A stretch of DNA of 49,434 bases, from NCBI GenBank assembly GCA_964481705.1, contig CAYZUC010000008.1, positions 1 through 49,434 of the forward strand, in the 5' to 3' direction. Shown in pieces: positions 1 to 8,813 of the stretch; position 1 is the stretch's first letter, and each line of letters opens with the position of its first letter. Origin of the DNA: CAYZUC01 sp964481705. GTDB lineage: Bacteria; Bacillota; Clostridia; Lachnospirales; Lachnospiraceae. The notes under the pieces were generated by a model. It saw nothing but the letters and a program-made list of their open reading frames with translations, was not told the DNA's origin and did no database searches. A program made the position numbers and the translations under genes.

Positions 1-621
1 TCCATAGGTCAATAAAAGTTTTGTAATGGCAACACCAGCAGAGCCCGCACCATTAACTACGACACGACACGCTTCCTTCTTCTTTCCGGTAACCTTCAAT
101 CCATTGATGATTCCTGCAAGTACAACAATGGCTGTACCATGTTGGTCATCATGGAAAACTGGAATATCAAGAATTTTCTTTAATCTCTCTTCAATTTCAA
201 AACAACGTGGAGCTGAAATATCCTCTAAATTAATTCCTCCAAACCCTGGAGCCAGATAAGTCACAGCCTTAATAATCTCCTCCGTGTCCTGAGTATCTAA
301 ACAAATAGGAACTGCATTCACGTTCCCAAACTCCTTAAACAGAGCTGCTTTTCCCTCCATAACAGGCATGGCGGCATAAGGTCCTATATTTCCCAGACCA
401 AGAACTGCACTGCCATCTGATACAACCGCAACCGTATTGGCCTTCATCGTATATTGATATGCTGCTTCTTTATCCTTTGCAATCACCTTACAGGGTTCTG
501 CAACTCCGGGTGTGTAAGCAAGCGCCAATGCTTCCCGCGTCTTAATCGGACTCTTGGAGACTATCTCCAATTTTCCATTCCATTCCTCATGTAATTGTAA
601 AGCCTTTTCTGCGTTCGTCAT
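1..621 (-). CDS. NAD(P)-dependent malic enzyme, N-terminal part (runs off the window)
   Basis: The reverse strand reads open from an ATG at 619-621 to the window edge, giving about 207 N-terminal residues of a malic enzyme, which converts malate to pyruvate and CO2 with NAD(P)H formation. Seen: the early motif LALAYTPGVAEPC, the core SDGSAVLGLGNIGP, the metal and substrate segment GFGGINLEDI, the segment VFHDDQHGTAIV, and the start of the Rossmann domain (VVVNGAGSAGVA). These are the conserved blocks of the short bacterial malic enzyme family of about 390-400 residues. Its ATG overlaps the TGA of rarA as ATGA, which suggests translational coupling. The C-terminal half is outside the window, so cofactor preference cannot be judged. 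Confidence 0.93.
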   Translation of the reverse strand, partial: MTNAEKALQLHEEWNGKLEIVSKSPIKTREALALAYTPGVAEPCKVIAKDKEAAYQYTMKANTVAVVSDGSAVLGLGNIGPYAAMPVMEGKAALFKEFGNVNAVPICLDTQDTEEIIKAVTYLAPGFGGINLEDISAPRCFEIEERLKKILDIPVFHDDQHGTAIVVLAGIINGLKVTGKKKEACRVVVNGAGSAGVAITKLLLTYG

Positions 622-1946
622 TTGTCCGCTTCCTCCTTAATTCTTTTCATATGATCTTTTATTTTCTTCTCATATCCATTATCGGATATGTGATAAAACT
701 CTATTCCTGCTAAAGCATCCGGCAAGTACTGTTGGTTAACATAATGATTAGGGAAGTCATGTGCATACAGATAACCATCTCCATGTCCCAGTTTTGCTGC
801 CCCTTTATAATGAGCATCCTGCAGATGAACCGGTACTACTACATTCTTTGTATTCTGTACCGCCTGCATGGCGAGATCGATTCCAATACAACTCGCATTA
901 CTTTTCGGTGCCGTCGCTATGTAAGTCACTGCCTGTGCAAGAATCAACTGTGACTCCGGCATTCCCACTCTTTCTACAGCCTGCGCCGCGCTGACTGCCA
1001 CAGTCAATGCCATTGGATCGGCATTTCCGACATCCTCTGCTGCACATACCATCATTCTTCTTGCAATAAAGGTTACGCTCTCACCCGCTGTCAGCATCTT
1101 CGCTAGATAGAAAAGTGCCGCATCAGGGTCAGACCCCCTCATACTTTTCTGAAAAGCCGATGCTGTATCGTAATGATTATCTCCTGTTTTATCATATCGA
1201 ATCACTCTCTTTTGAATGCATTCACTCGCCACCTCCAGCGTGATTGTAATCATCCCTTCGGCATCCGGTTCTGTCGTTAATATACCAAGTTCTATCGCAT
1301 TCAGAGCCGCTCTCGCGTCACCATTCGACATATCTGCAAGAAAATCAGCTGCATCCTCCTTGATTCTGGCATGAAATGCACCCATTCCTTTTTCCTTATC
1401 ATAGACTGCTCTGTGAATTAATTCCTTTATATCCTCCAGTTCAAGAGGTTTTAATTCGAAAATGATGGATCTGCTGAGCAATGCCCCATTCACTTCAAAA
1501 TAAGGATTCTCCGTTGTAGCCCCAATCAAAATCAGTGTCCCGTCTTCCACAAAAGGAAGTAGATAATCCTGCTGACCTTTGTTAAATCGATGAATCTCAT
1601 CTACAAACAGGATGGTTTTTTTACCATACATCCCCTGATTGTCCTTTGCCTTCTGAACGACCTCTTCCATGTCCTTCTTACCAGCTACGGTCGCGTTAAT
1701 CTGCATAAAATCCGCGCTTGTTGTATGCGCAATCACCTTTGCAAGTGTTGTCTTACCGGTTCCGGGAGGTCCATAAAACAGTATGGAAGACAGCTTATCT
1801 GCCTTGATCGCACGATAAAGAAGCTTATCCTTACCAATGATATGCTTCTGTCCTACCACCTCATCCAGCGTAGTCGGACGAAGCCTGGCTGCAAGAGGTG
1901 ATTCTTTTTCCATATTTGTATTTCGCATATAATCAAACAGATCCAT
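618..1946 (-). CDS. rarA: Replication-associated recombination protein A (RarA/MgsA), AAA+ ATPase
   Basis: A 442-residue clamp-loader-like AAA+ ATPase that acts at stalled replication forks. Walker A GPPGTGKTT lies at about residues 59-67, Walker B with FVDEIHRFNK at about 114-123, and a sensor segment GATTENPYFEVN follows. The C-terminal half carries the MgsA tetramerisation region (MRGSDPDAALFYLAKML, and ARRMMVCAAEDVGNADP). The length matches the family (about 420-450). A good sigma-A-type promoter lies upstream. The last codon overlaps the ATG of the malic enzyme gene, so the two are probably cotranscribed although their functions are unrelated. Confidence 0.96.
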   Translation of the reverse strand: MDLFDYMRNTNMEKESPLAARLRPTTLDEVVGQKHIIGKDKLLYRAIKADKLSSILFYGPPGTGKTTLAKVIAHTTSADFMQINATVAGKKDMEEVVQKAKDNQGMYGKKTILFVDEIHRFNKGQQDYLLPFVEDGTLILIGATTENPYFEVNGALLSRSIIFELKPLELEDIKELIHRAVYDKEKGMGAFHARIKEDAADFLADMSNGDARAALNAIELGILTTEPDAEGMITITLEVASECIQKRVIRYDKTGDNHYDTASAFQKSMRGSDPDAALFYLAKMLTAGESVTFIARRMMVCAAEDVGNADPMALTVAVSAAQAVERVGMPESQLILAQAVTYIATAPKSNASCIGIDLAMQAVQNTKNVVVPVHLQDAHYKGAAKLGHGDGYLYAHDFPNHYVNQQYLPDALAGIEFYHISDNGYEKKIKDHMKRIKEEADK

Positions 1947-1979
1947 GGTATATACCTGCTATCCTTAAAACATGGTGAC

Positions 1980-2008
1980 AGTATAGCATTTTGCTCGTTT
2001 TCTTTCAA
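1980..2008 (-). promoter_or_regulatory. Probable sigma-A promoter of rarA
   Basis: On the reverse strand a -35 TTGAAA (2003-2008) is followed after 17 bp by a -10 TATACT (1980-1985), about 35 bp before the rarA ATG. Spacing and hexamers are close to consensus. No experimental support. Confidence 0.6.
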
Positions 2009-2050
2009 GTGCTGCTTGCAGTCGATTATTACATAGCGATCGTTATCAAA

Positions 2051-2767
2051 TCATGGCATCAAGACCTCATTCACTGTCACAAATTCATATCCCTGTTCCT
2101 GAAGACGATCCACAATGATCAAAGCAGCACGGATGGATGATTCATAGTAATCGTGCATCAGAATAATATCATTTTCTTTTGTGTTACCTACCACTCGACT
2201 TACAATCAGATTCACATCTTCTGTTGTCCAGTCTCTTGTGTCAATTGTCCAAAAGACCGGAATCATATCAACGTTACAGTTATAGGAAGGATTCCATTCG
2301 CCAAATGGTGGTCTTACAAATTGTGTTTCCTGTCCTGTCAATTCATACACAAGATTATAGGTTTTAGATAATTCGGCGCATCTTTCCTCTTCGGACAAAT
2401 GATTCAACTGTGCGTGACTATAAGAATGATTCCCTATTAAGTGCCCTTCTCTGGCTACTCTCTTTAGAACCTCCGGATTCTCTTCGGCATTCTTTCCCAT
2501 CACAAAAAAAGTCGCACATACTCCACGTTCCTTCAGCCCATCCAAAAGCTGATTTGTGTAGCATGGGTGCGGCCCATCATCAAAAGTTAACGCAATCTTG
2601 GGTTTATCTCCATCTGTCACATTGCCTGTCATAACGTCTGTCATACCAACAGACTCAACAGCAGCATTATCATAGGAATCTATCAATACGGAGCAATTTC
2701 TGTCCAGCATCCAGATGGACACCAAGAATATGGCTATCAGAATGCCGGCACAGAATTTTCTTTTCAT
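2051..2767 (-). CDS. Membrane-anchored polysaccharide deacetylase (NodB domain)
   Basis: A 238-residue protein with an N-terminal signal anchor (residues about 5-22, hydrophobic after MKRK) and an extracellular NodB deacetylase domain of the peptidoglycan or chitin deacetylase type. Conserved motifs are all present: TFDDG (61-65; catalytic Asp63 and metal ligand Asp64), HSYSH (114-118; two metal His), RPPFG (152-156), DTRDW (176-180) and LMHD (203-206). Probable role is N- or O-deacetylation of peptidoglycan or another cell-wall glycan. A small conserved-looking gene lies 54 bp upstream on the same strand and may be cotranscribed. The exact substrate cannot be read from sequence. Confidence 0.92.
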   Translation of the reverse strand: MKRKFCAGILIAIFLVSIWMLDRNCSVLIDSYDNAAVESVGMTDVMTGNVTDGDKPKIALTFDDGPHPCYTNQLLDGLKERGVCATFFVMGKNAEENPEVLKRVAREGHLIGNHSYSHAQLNHLSEEERCAELSKTYNLVYELTGQETQFVRPPFGEWNPSYNCNVDMIPVFWTIDTRDWTTEDVNLIVSRVVGNTKENDIILMHDYYESSIRAALIIVDRLQEQGYEFVTVNEVLMP

Positions 2768-2821
2768 CTCATCACTGCTTCCTTATCTTATCAAAACAGT
2801 CTATGCGCATGCTCCTATTAT

Positions 2822-3118
2822 TTATGTCTCATTATGTAGTCTTTCCAAATCTTTTTTTCCTGCATGGATAACCGTATACTCGCAGGCATCGTGAAATGCC
2901 TCACGTGCATCCTTCCCGGTATACAACGACCTGCTCACAATTCTTCTCACATCATCATGACACCATTTCATCTCCGATGTCCATATGCCAAAAATACGTG
3001 CAGAAACCGAATAATACTGTTCCTTGACGACTCCTTGAAAAATCGGATCCGAAACCTGAATATGTTTATCCATATACATCATTTTTAACCAATCTTCATA
3101 AGATATACCCATACTCAT
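2822..3118 (-). CDS. Small protein of unknown function (98 aa)
   Basis: An uncharacterised soluble protein, not recognised as any family. It is rich in aromatic and charged residues with no signal peptide or membrane segment, and could be a small helical domain. Two starts are possible: ATG at 3118, or the third codon ATG at 3112, which has GAGG 8 nt upstream and is slightly better. A plausible promoter (TATAAT at 3157-3162) and codon usage like the neighbours support it being real. It precedes the deacetylase gene on the same strand. Confidence 0.6.
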   Translation of the reverse strand: MSMGISYEDWLKMMYMDKHIQVSDPIFQGVVKEQYYSVSARIFGIWTSEMKWCHDDVRRIVSRSLYTGKDAREAFHDACEYTVIHAGKKDLERLHNET

Positions 3119-3156
3119 CGCCTCGCTCTGTATGAATCGCGTTTTCGTGTATGGTT

Positions 3157-3185
3157 ATTATAACGCATAAAATTAGAAATGAAAA
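3157..3185 (-). promoter_or_regulatory. Probable promoter for the 98-aa gene and the deacetylase
   Basis: The reverse strand shows a perfect -10 TATAAT (3157-3162) with a weaker -35 TTTTCA (3180-3185) at 17 bp spacing, about 40 bp before the start codon. Confidence 0.45.
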
Positions 3186-3251
3186 GCGTTTTGTCAGTAT
3201 ATTTACGAAATTTTTATATATATTCTGAAAATGGTTAAATTTGTAATTTTC

Positions 3252-4853
3252 TTAGATGTGATTCAACAGTCCCTCGAGTCCTTCTTTTTGATAAATCTCT
3301 TTGTAAAAGCCAACCTCATTCTGAATCACATGATCAATGACTTTCATTCCAAGAAGTTCTACCGGTGCCTGATCGTCCGTGAGCAAATACCCACCCTTCT
3401 CATATGGCTGAATGGTTTGCTGAATCTCCTGCAAGAAGGTATTCAGTTGTTCATCATCCATGTTTGCGCTATTCTCCTGTAATCTCGCAATCGTATCCTC
3501 GCCAGTCGAAGCAAATAACTCCCGGTTGGTCGCATATGCTACGTCCACAGTCGATACATTCGGAAATACGCTTGCTATGGTGTCCGATAAGTATTGATTA
3601 ATATTTCCTTCCTCGTCTGATTGCATATTCATATTCACGACCATAACACCATCCTCTGTTAAATGTTCTTTCACCATGGTAAAGAACTCTACAGAAGACA
3701 TTTGGAACGGAATTGTAATATCCTGATAAGCATCGACCATAATGACATCGTATTTCTCCTTGTTCACATTTAGATATGCTCTTCCGTCATAGGTCGCCAC
3801 CGGAATAGAGTCCGGAGCCTCGAAGTACTCACGAGACAGGTCAATAATCTTCTGATCAATCTCCACTCCCTCAATCAAGGAGTTCGGGAAATAGCGGGAA
3901 CACTGTTTAGCAAAGGTTCCTGTACCCATTCCAAGAATCAACACCTTGGGTGTCTCTTTCTCCATCACTCCTGCGATGACCGGCGCTGCCAACGCATAAT
4001 CATAATACATACCAGTTAGACCGTCGTCCTTTTTCATGATTGACTGAACACCAAACAGTACATTCGTGGAAAGTATTACACTGTCCGAATTATCTTTTAC
4101 CTGCAAATAGTTGTATATGGATTCTCCCTCAAAGAGAAGATCCTTCTCCCAAAATGCAAAGCTTCCCGAGTTTCCAAAAATACTACATAAAATGAATAGT
4201 ATCATGCTTATGGCACATGCCTTTTTTCCACCCTTTACACTGATAAAATAAACCAGACCAAGCACCAGCAAAATCCCTGAAAAAATCAAAAAGGTAATCG
4301 CTGTTCCTACCGCAGGAATTGTCACAAAGGTAGGTAAGAAGGTTCCTATAATACTTCCGATCGTATTTGCCGCACCAAGTGTTCCAACGGTCTTACCACT
4401 GTCATCCAGACTGTCAACAGTATACTTAACCAATGATGGTGTAACAGTACCTAATAAGAATAACGGGAATACAAAGACCACCATGCAGGCAATAAAGGCC
4501 GCCCATATCAGAAGGTTATTGCTAACGGTAAATACCAGCAATCCCGATATTCCCAAAATAATGTATTTACCAACTACCGGTATTGCTGCAATCCATACGG
4601 CTGCAATAATCAGTCTCAAATACAGCTTATCCGGATTGGGATTGCGGTCAGCGCTTCGTCCACCCCATATATTTCCTAATGCCATCGCAATCATAATGGT
4701 TCCAATGATGATTGTCCATACTATTTGAGAGGAGCTAAAGTAGGGTGCGAGCAGACGGCTCGCTCCAAGCTCTACTGCCATAACAGACATTCCTGCAAAG
4801 AATTCTGTCAAATACAAATAAATTTTATTGCTCAAAATTGTTTTCTTTTCCAT
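3252..4853 (-). CDS. Fused membrane transporter-like / spermidine synthase-like protein
   Basis: A 533-residue protein. The N-terminal half (about 1-225) is hydrophobic with about seven transmembrane segments and begins with the ELGASRLLAPYF block typical of the fused MFS/spermidine synthase family. The C-terminal half is a Rossmann-type aminopropyltransferase-like domain with VLILGMGTGTFAKQ and the acidic nucleoside-binding EGVEIDQKI, followed by the active-site-like VDAYQD. No speD or other polyamine genes are nearby, so polyamine synthesis is not shown; members of this fused family are mostly uncharacterised. Start: the longer ATG at 4865 sits inside the SD. The ATG at 4853 has GGAG 6 nt upstream and is preferred. 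Confidence 0.85.
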   Translation of the reverse strand: MEKKTILSNKIYLYLTEFFAGMSVMAVELGASRLLAPYFSSSQIVWTIIIGTIMIAMALGNIWGGRSADRNPNPDKLYLRLIIAAVWIAAIPVVGKYIILGISGLLVFTVSNNLLIWAAFIACMVVFVFPLFLLGTVTPSLVKYTVDSLDDSGKTVGTLGAANTIGSIIGTFLPTFVTIPAVGTAITFLIFSGILLVLGLVYFISVKGGKKACAISMILFILCSIFGNSGSFAFWEKDLLFEGESIYNYLQVKDNSDSVILSTNVLFGVQSIMKKDDGLTGMYYDYALAAPVIAGVMEKETPKVLILGMGTGTFAKQCSRYFPNSLIEGVEIDQKIIDLSREYFEAPDSIPVATYDGRAYLNVNKEKYDVIMVDAYQDITIPFQMSSVEFFTMVKEHLTEDGVMVVNMNMQSDEEGNINQYLSDTIASVFPNVSTVDVAYATNRELFASTGEDTIARLQENSANMDDEQLNTFLQEIQQTIQPYEKGGYLLTDDQAPVELLGMKVIDHVIQNEVGFYKEIYQKEGLEGLLNHI

Positions 4854-4922
4854 GATATTCTCCATTTTCTGCTTTGTCCATAGATGCTATTTTACTATAA
4901 TTCTTTCGATCTGTACACTTAT

Positions 4923-4966
4923 GAAAAGTATATTTGAACCATTTTTCAAAATATGATATACTTTTA
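4923..4966. promoter_or_regulatory. Inverted repeat overlapping the DtxR-type gene promoter
   Basis: An interrupted inverted repeat runs AAAAGTATATTTGAA ... TTCAAAATATGATATACTTTT. It contains a + strand promoter with -35 TTGAAC (4934-4939), a 17-bp spacer and -10 TATACT (4957-4962). It lies between the divergent transporter/spermidine synthase-like gene and the DtxR-type regulator. The position suits an operator for autoregulation, but the sequence does not resemble the classical MntR or DtxR boxes. The promoter is more certain than the operator role. Confidence 0.45.
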
Positions 4967-5068
4967 TAAATCTTATTATTACCATCCGTTTCGCTTTCTT
5001 CATCCATAGAGTGTGTAAACGGTGTCAAAATTAGTATGCGCCATGCACGCGCAAGAATGGAAATGATT

Positions 5069-5428
5069 ATGAATAATAATGAGTCATCTGAGAATTATTT
5101 AGAAACAATATTAATCTTAAGTAAGAAGCTGCCAGTGGTTCGTTCCGTAGATATTTCGGAAGAGCTTGGATTTAAAAAGTCAAGTGTAAGTGTCGCCATG
5201 AAGAACCTGAAAGAGAAACAGCATATCACGGTTACAGATTCCGGATTTATTTATCTGACCGATACCGGAAAAGAAATTGCTGAAATGATTTACGAACGTC
5301 ATAGGCTGTTATCAGAATGGCTGATTCGTATTGGAGTTGATGAGAAAACTGCTATCGAGGACGCCTGCAAAATAGAACATGATATTAGTATTGAGAGCTT
5401 TGAGGCAATTAAAAGATTTATTCTATAA
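5069..5428 (+). CDS. DtxR/MntR-type metal-dependent transcriptional regulator
   Basis: A 119-residue regulator with an N-terminal winged helix (recognition segment EELGFKKSSVSVAMKNL) and a short dimerisation/metal domain. Ligand candidates by alignment to MntR are the Glu of NYLET, the His of YERHRLL, and the Glu and His of CKIEHD. The position equivalent to MntR Asp8 is Asn, so metal preference is unclear. It lacks the C-terminal SH3-like domain, as in other short clostridial members. Start: ATG at 5069 gives a typical SSENYLETIL beginning; upstream in-frame ATGs at 5036 and 5057 have no proper ribosome site. A factor-independent terminator follows. Predicted to sense Mn or Fe; targets are unknown. 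Confidence 0.88.
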   Translation: MNNNESSENYLETILILSKKLPVVRSVDISEELGFKKSSVSVAMKNLKEKQHITVTDSGFIYLTDTGKEIAEMIYERHRLLSEWLIRIGVDEKTAIEDACKIEHDISIESFEAIKRFIL

Positions 5429-5452
5429 AAGAAGAAATGATATCGATTACGA

Positions 5453-5482
5453 GAAATCAGCAAATCTGCTGATTTCTTTTTT
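5453..5482 (+). terminator. Rho-independent terminator after the DtxR-type gene
   Basis: A perfect 10-bp stem (5453-5462 with 5467-5476) with a 4-nt loop is followed by six T residues (5477-5482), 24 bp after the stop codon. Confidence 0.88.
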
Positions 5483-5561
5483 ATTTCAATTGCATTGCAG
5501 ATTTGATATATTTTTTGTAACATTTTCAAGGAAAATATTGTAATTGTTCTTTGTTTTCTGG

Positions 5562-5567
5562 TATAAT
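5562..5567 (+). promoter_or_regulatory. -10 element for the secreted Ig-like protein gene
   Basis: A perfect TATAAT lies 37 bp before the start codon. No convincing -35 hexamer is seen at 16-18 bp, so the promoter assignment is tentative. Confidence 0.4.
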
Positions 5568-5603
5568 GCAAAATGTGCGTTATTACAAATAAAGGAGGAG
5601 AAT

Positions 5604-6656
5604 ATGAGAAATTCAAGAAAATGGAAGGGATTATTAGCAATCATTCTGGCAACAGCAACGGTATTCGGTACACCCGTGGGCGTATTCGCTGAAGGCAGCT
5701 CTACAGATGAGACAATGATTTCCCCCACAAACGGAGAATCTACAGAATCAGAGAATGTCATCGAAATAGATGATTCATTCGATTCGGAGGAACAGACAAG
5801 TAACAAGATTAAAAGGATCATGATCAGTGATGGTGTAAAACAGGTGAAATCCATTCAGCTGGCTATCATAGTAAGCAGTAACAAGATTCTAAATGTGCAG
5901 ACCGATCAGGCAGCATCTGGCTTTACACAATTTGAATGCGCTTCAAGCAAGAAAAGTGTTGCAACAGTCACACAACAGGGAGATAAAATCTCTATAACAG
6001 CTGTACGTCCAGGAAATGCCAAAATTACGGTTAAGGCTACGGATGGTTCCAAGAAGAAAACATCCATAAAGGTAAAGGTCATACATCCCGCAATAGAAGT
6101 AGAAATAGAGAACAAGAAATATCGTGGCAGATCCATGGAGTATACTCCGAATGCCTTTCATCAGGAGTATCCCATTAATCCGGGAGCCAAAATGAAGCTT
6201 ACTGCAAAAGCCGATAAAAACGCTACGATCAAGAAGGCCAAATGGACGAATGTCACAAGTCCATATTTTACATTCAAGAATGGTGTTCTTGTCTGTAAGA
6301 AGAATGCACCTATTGGCACAAAAATAACACTTCGGGCCGATGCAACCGATGGATGTGGTGCCTTTCATACCCGGACCTATGTTGTCAAACCACCTATTAC
6401 CTCCATTGAGCTATCGAATAAGAAAATAGTCCTTTCCAGATACGGAGTTCAAAAGATCAATATTAAGATGGGTCCAGAATTCACGGGCGTATCAGCGTAT
6501 TCAAGAAACAAGAAAATCGCAGATTACATGACTGGTTACGATAGCAGTGGACTCAATTTTACTGTTCACGGCGCCAGAAAGGGAAGTACACAAATTGTTT
6601 TTCAGGCCGTCGATGGTTCAAATAAGAAAGCCGTTTTGAATGTTCTTGTAAAATAG
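5604..6656 (+). CDS. Secreted protein with bacterial Ig-like (BIG2) repeats
   Basis: A 350-residue exported protein. The signal peptide is clear: a basic start (MRNSRKWK), a hydrophobic core, and a likely cleavage after VFAEG near residue 30. A Ser/Thr/Glu-rich linker follows (about 33-70). The rest contains at least one good BIG2-like domain (about 75-160; SKKSVATVTQQGDKISITAV then GNAKITVKATDGS) and a related C-terminal unit ending in GSTQIVFQAVDGS (about 270-350). It has no LPXTG, SLH or choline-binding segment, so it is probably released or held non-covalently. The function is likely adhesive or structural, which is inference. Start chosen by a strong AAAGGAGGAG site directly upstream. 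Confidence 0.88.
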   Translation: MRNSRKWKGLLAIILATATVFGTPVGVFAEGSSTDETMISPTNGESTESENVIEIDDSFDSEEQTSNKIKRIMISDGVKQVKSIQLAIIVSSNKILNVQTDQAASGFTQFECASSKKSVATVTQQGDKISITAVRPGNAKITVKATDGSKKKTSIKVKVIHPAIEVEIENKKYRGRSMEYTPNAFHQEYPINPGAKMKLTAKADKNATIKKAKWTNVTSPYFTFKNGVLVCKKNAPIGTKITLRADATDGCGAFHTRTYVVKPPITSIELSNKKIVLSRYGVQKINIKMGPEFTGVSAYSRNKKIADYMTGYDSSGLNFTVHGARKGSTQIVFQAVDGSNKKAVLNVLVK

Positions 6657-6685
6657 TGGAGCCTGCTATCCAGCATACTCTTACA

Positions 6686-6717
6686 AAAGAGGAATCGGCA
6701 ATCGCCGATTCCTCTTT
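6686..6717. terminator. Bidirectional hairpin terminator
   Basis: A perfect 14-bp stem (6686-6699 with 6704-6717) with loop AATC lies between the convergent Ig-like gene and the small gene at 6733-6954. T-rich flanks exist on both strands, so it can serve both directions. Confidence 0.8.
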
Positions 6718-6732
6718 CTATCTGTAATTCCA

Positions 6733-6954
6733 TTAATCCATTTTTGATAAGAGCTTCATCCACTGACGGTTAAGCATCGTTGGCTTTCCAAATTGAAATG
6801 TCAGCTCTCCTCTTTTCGTTCTTTCCTCTACATAGGTCTCATAGCCCTTAAGATTATCCGAAAAAGATAACGACGATATTGCGCTCTTTCTCCTGTTCGT
6901 AGACGTTAAATCTTCCACCACCATCGACTGATGGTTCACTTTTGTTACTTCCAT
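6733..6954 (-). CDS. Small protein of unknown function (73 aa)
   Basis: A short, basic, soluble-looking protein not recognised as a known family. The ATG at 6952-6954 (MEVTKVNHQS) has AGGAGA about 7 nt upstream. A GTG at 6972 extends the frame by six codons but would bury the ribosome site, so the shorter form is chosen. It is followed by the shared hairpin terminator. The sequence alone does not suggest a function; real coding is likely but not certain. Confidence 0.55.
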   Translation of the reverse strand: MEVTKVNHQSMVVEDLTSTNRRKSAISSLSFSDNLKGYETYVEERTKRGELTFQFGKPTMLNRQWMKLLSKMD

Positions 6955-7038
6955 TTCCCCATCTCCTAACACTTATAGCTCCCATACATACGAAATTGTT
7001 GCTTTTTTATGCTATCACATAATAGCAATTTTTGCAAG

Positions 7039-7632
7039 TTATTTTTCTGTCAATTTCAGTACGATTGCCTCTTTTTTTATAAAAAAAGTTTTCTCATATG
7101 AATTTTCCATGGGAATCCACTCATTTTGAAAACGTTTCCACATCTTTTCTCCATTACGTCTCAGGATTCTTTCCTTTTGCATTTCACCTGATATCTCTGT
7201 ATAAAACCGCAGATCATAAGCATCTCCGAAGAAAGGATGTAGACTATAAGAGCCTTCCACAACATTCAATCGTGCTTTCGGTATCTCTACTGACTCATGG
7301 ATTCTCTGTTCTTTGCAATCATAAGGACGATAAATAACCTTTTGTCCCATCAGGATCCTATCAAGGACCTCTGATTTGAAACGTTCGTAATCTACGTTTC
7401 CTCCTGGCTCGTTCAGCCGTTCTGACGTTCTCTGATACGGCTGTAAAAAGAAATCGTCCATATGAAATAGATTACAGTTAAATTGCTCCTTCAGATAATA
7501 ACCAAGCGTTGTTTTGCCACCAGCACTCATTCCATCAATACCGACAAGCAATATTTCTTTTGTCGATTGTTCGCAAAGAGATTGGATCCTTTGAACGGCA
7601 GGAGAAAATCGCTGTTTACATTCGTTATTCAT
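7039..7632 (-). CDS. Uridine kinase-like P-loop nucleoside kinase
   Basis: A 197-residue kinase of the uridine kinase/phosphoribulokinase superfamily. A P-loop lies near the N-terminus (VGIDGMSAGGKTT), followed by the HMDDFF segment typical of uridine kinase-like proteins, the YERFKSEVL segment, and VVEGSYSLHP, a strand with an acidic residue near the active site. Its substrate may be a nucleoside or a related small molecule. The ATG at 7630-7632 lies 2 bp after the stop of the AICAR transformylase gene and no strong SD is visible, suggesting translational coupling. It is therefore likely the last gene of the riboswitch-controlled purine operon. Confidence 0.78.
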   Translation of the reverse strand: MNNECKQRFSPAVQRIQSLCEQSTKEILLVGIDGMSAGGKTTLGYYLKEQFNCNLFHMDDFFLQPYQRTSERLNEPGGNVDYERFKSEVLDRILMGQKVIYRPYDCKEQRIHESVEIPKARLNVVEGSYSLHPFFGDAYDLRFYTEISGEMQKERILRRNGEKMWKRFQNEWIPMENSYEKTFFIKKEAIVLKLTEK

Positions 7633-7634
7633 GA

Positions 7635-8813
7635 CTAGTGATGGAATAGGCGAATGCCGGTAAAGCACATGCTGATTCCATAGCGATTGCATGCATCAAT
7701 AACCAAATCATCTCTTACCGATCCGCCTGGCTGTGCAATATACTTAACACCGCTTCTGTATGCGCGGTCAATATTATCACTAAATGGGAAGAACGCATCA
7801 GAACCACAGGTAACATTGTCATTCTTCTTCAGCCATTCCTTCTTCTCTTCTGCGGTAAACACAGCTGGTTTCTCTTTAAATATAGATTCCCATTTTCCAT
7901 CCGCAAGAACATCCATATAATCCTCACCCATATAAAGATCGATTGCATTATCACGATTGGGTCCACTGACCTCATCACGGAAAGGAAGGTTCAGAACCTG
8001 TGGTGACTGACGTAAGAACCAATTGTCCGCTTTACTTCCTGCAAGTCTGGTACAATGAATTCTGGACTGCTGTCCTGCACCAATACCGATTGCCTGTCCA
8101 TTCTTTACAAAACATACCGAGTTGGACTGTGTGTATTTCAACGTAATCAAGGCAATAATCATGTCAATCTTTGCAGATTCCGGAATCTCTTTGTTTTCTG
8201 TTACGACATTACCAATGAACTCCTGATTAATATCGAGTTCATTTCTTCCCTGTTCAAAGGTAACCCCAAATACTTCCTTGTGCTCGATAGGAGCCGGCAT
8301 ATAGGCAGGGTCAATCTGGATTACTGCATAATTTCCCTTTTTCTTAGCTTTCAGAATCTCAAGTGCCTCCGGTTCAAATCCCGGAGCCAAGATTCCATCC
8401 GATACTTCATGTTGGATCAGCTTCGCTGTTGCCAGATCGCATACATCTGAAAGTGAGATAAAATCTCCAAAAGAAGACATTCTATCGGCACCACGAGCTC
8501 TGGCATATGCATTAGCAAGAGAAGTCAATTCTCCAACCTTCTCATCAACCCAGTAGATCTTCTTCTCGACATCGTTCAACGGAAGTCCTACTGCCGCACC
8601 CGCTGGAGATACGTGTTTAAAGGATGTTGCTGCCGGAAGTCCGGTTGCCTTTTTTAATTCCTTTACCAGCTGCCAACCGTTAAAAGCATCTAAGAAATTG
8701 ATATAACCAGGCTTACCATTAAGAACGGTAATGGGAAGTTCTCCCTCATTCATAAAAATTTTTGATGGCTTTTGGTTTGGATTGCATCCATATTTCAATT
8801 CTAACTCTTTCAT
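7635..8813 (-). CDS. AICAR transformylase (stand-alone, no IMP cyclohydrolase domain)
   Basis: A 392-residue protein matching only the C-terminal half of bifunctional PurH. It transfers the formyl group from 10-formyl-THF to AICAR in the ninth step of purine synthesis. Seen: LKYGCNPNQKP near the start, the conserved ATSFKHVSPAGAAVGLPL (including the catalytic Lys-His), and AGQQSRIHCTRLAG and AQPGGSVRDD towards the end. The MGS-like IMP cyclohydrolase domain (about 190 residues in ordinary PurH) is absent. The next activity is supplied by the PurO-type gene directly upstream in the same transcription unit. This is a natural domain split, not a truncation: the start is clean (AAAGGGATAATC then ATG) and no N-terminal remnant is seen. 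Confidence 0.92.
   Translation of the reverse strand: MKELELKYGCNPNQKPSKIFMNEGELPITVLNGKPGYINFLDAFNGWQLVKELKKATGLPAATSFKHVSPAGAAVGLPLNDVEKKIYWVDEKVGELTSLANAYARARGADRMSSFGDFISLSDVCDLATAKLIQHEVSDGILAPGFEPEALEILKAKKKGNYAVIQIDPAYMPAPIEHKEVFGVTFEQGRNELDINQEFIGNVVTENKEIPESAKIDMIIALITLKYTQSNSVCFVKNGQAIGIGAGQQSRIHCTRLAGSKADNWFLRQSPQVLNLPFRDEVSGPNRDNAIDLYMGEDYMDVLADGKWESIFKEKPAVFTAEEKKEWLKKNDNVTCGSDAFFPFSDNIDRAYRSGVKYIAQPGGSVRDDLVIDACNRYGISMCFTGIRLFHH

Noticed and set aside
7635..8813. AICAR transformylase read as a truncated purH pseudogene
   Set aside because: It has a clean start, full length for the transformylase domain, intact catalytic residues, and a partner PurO in the same operon that replaces the missing activity.
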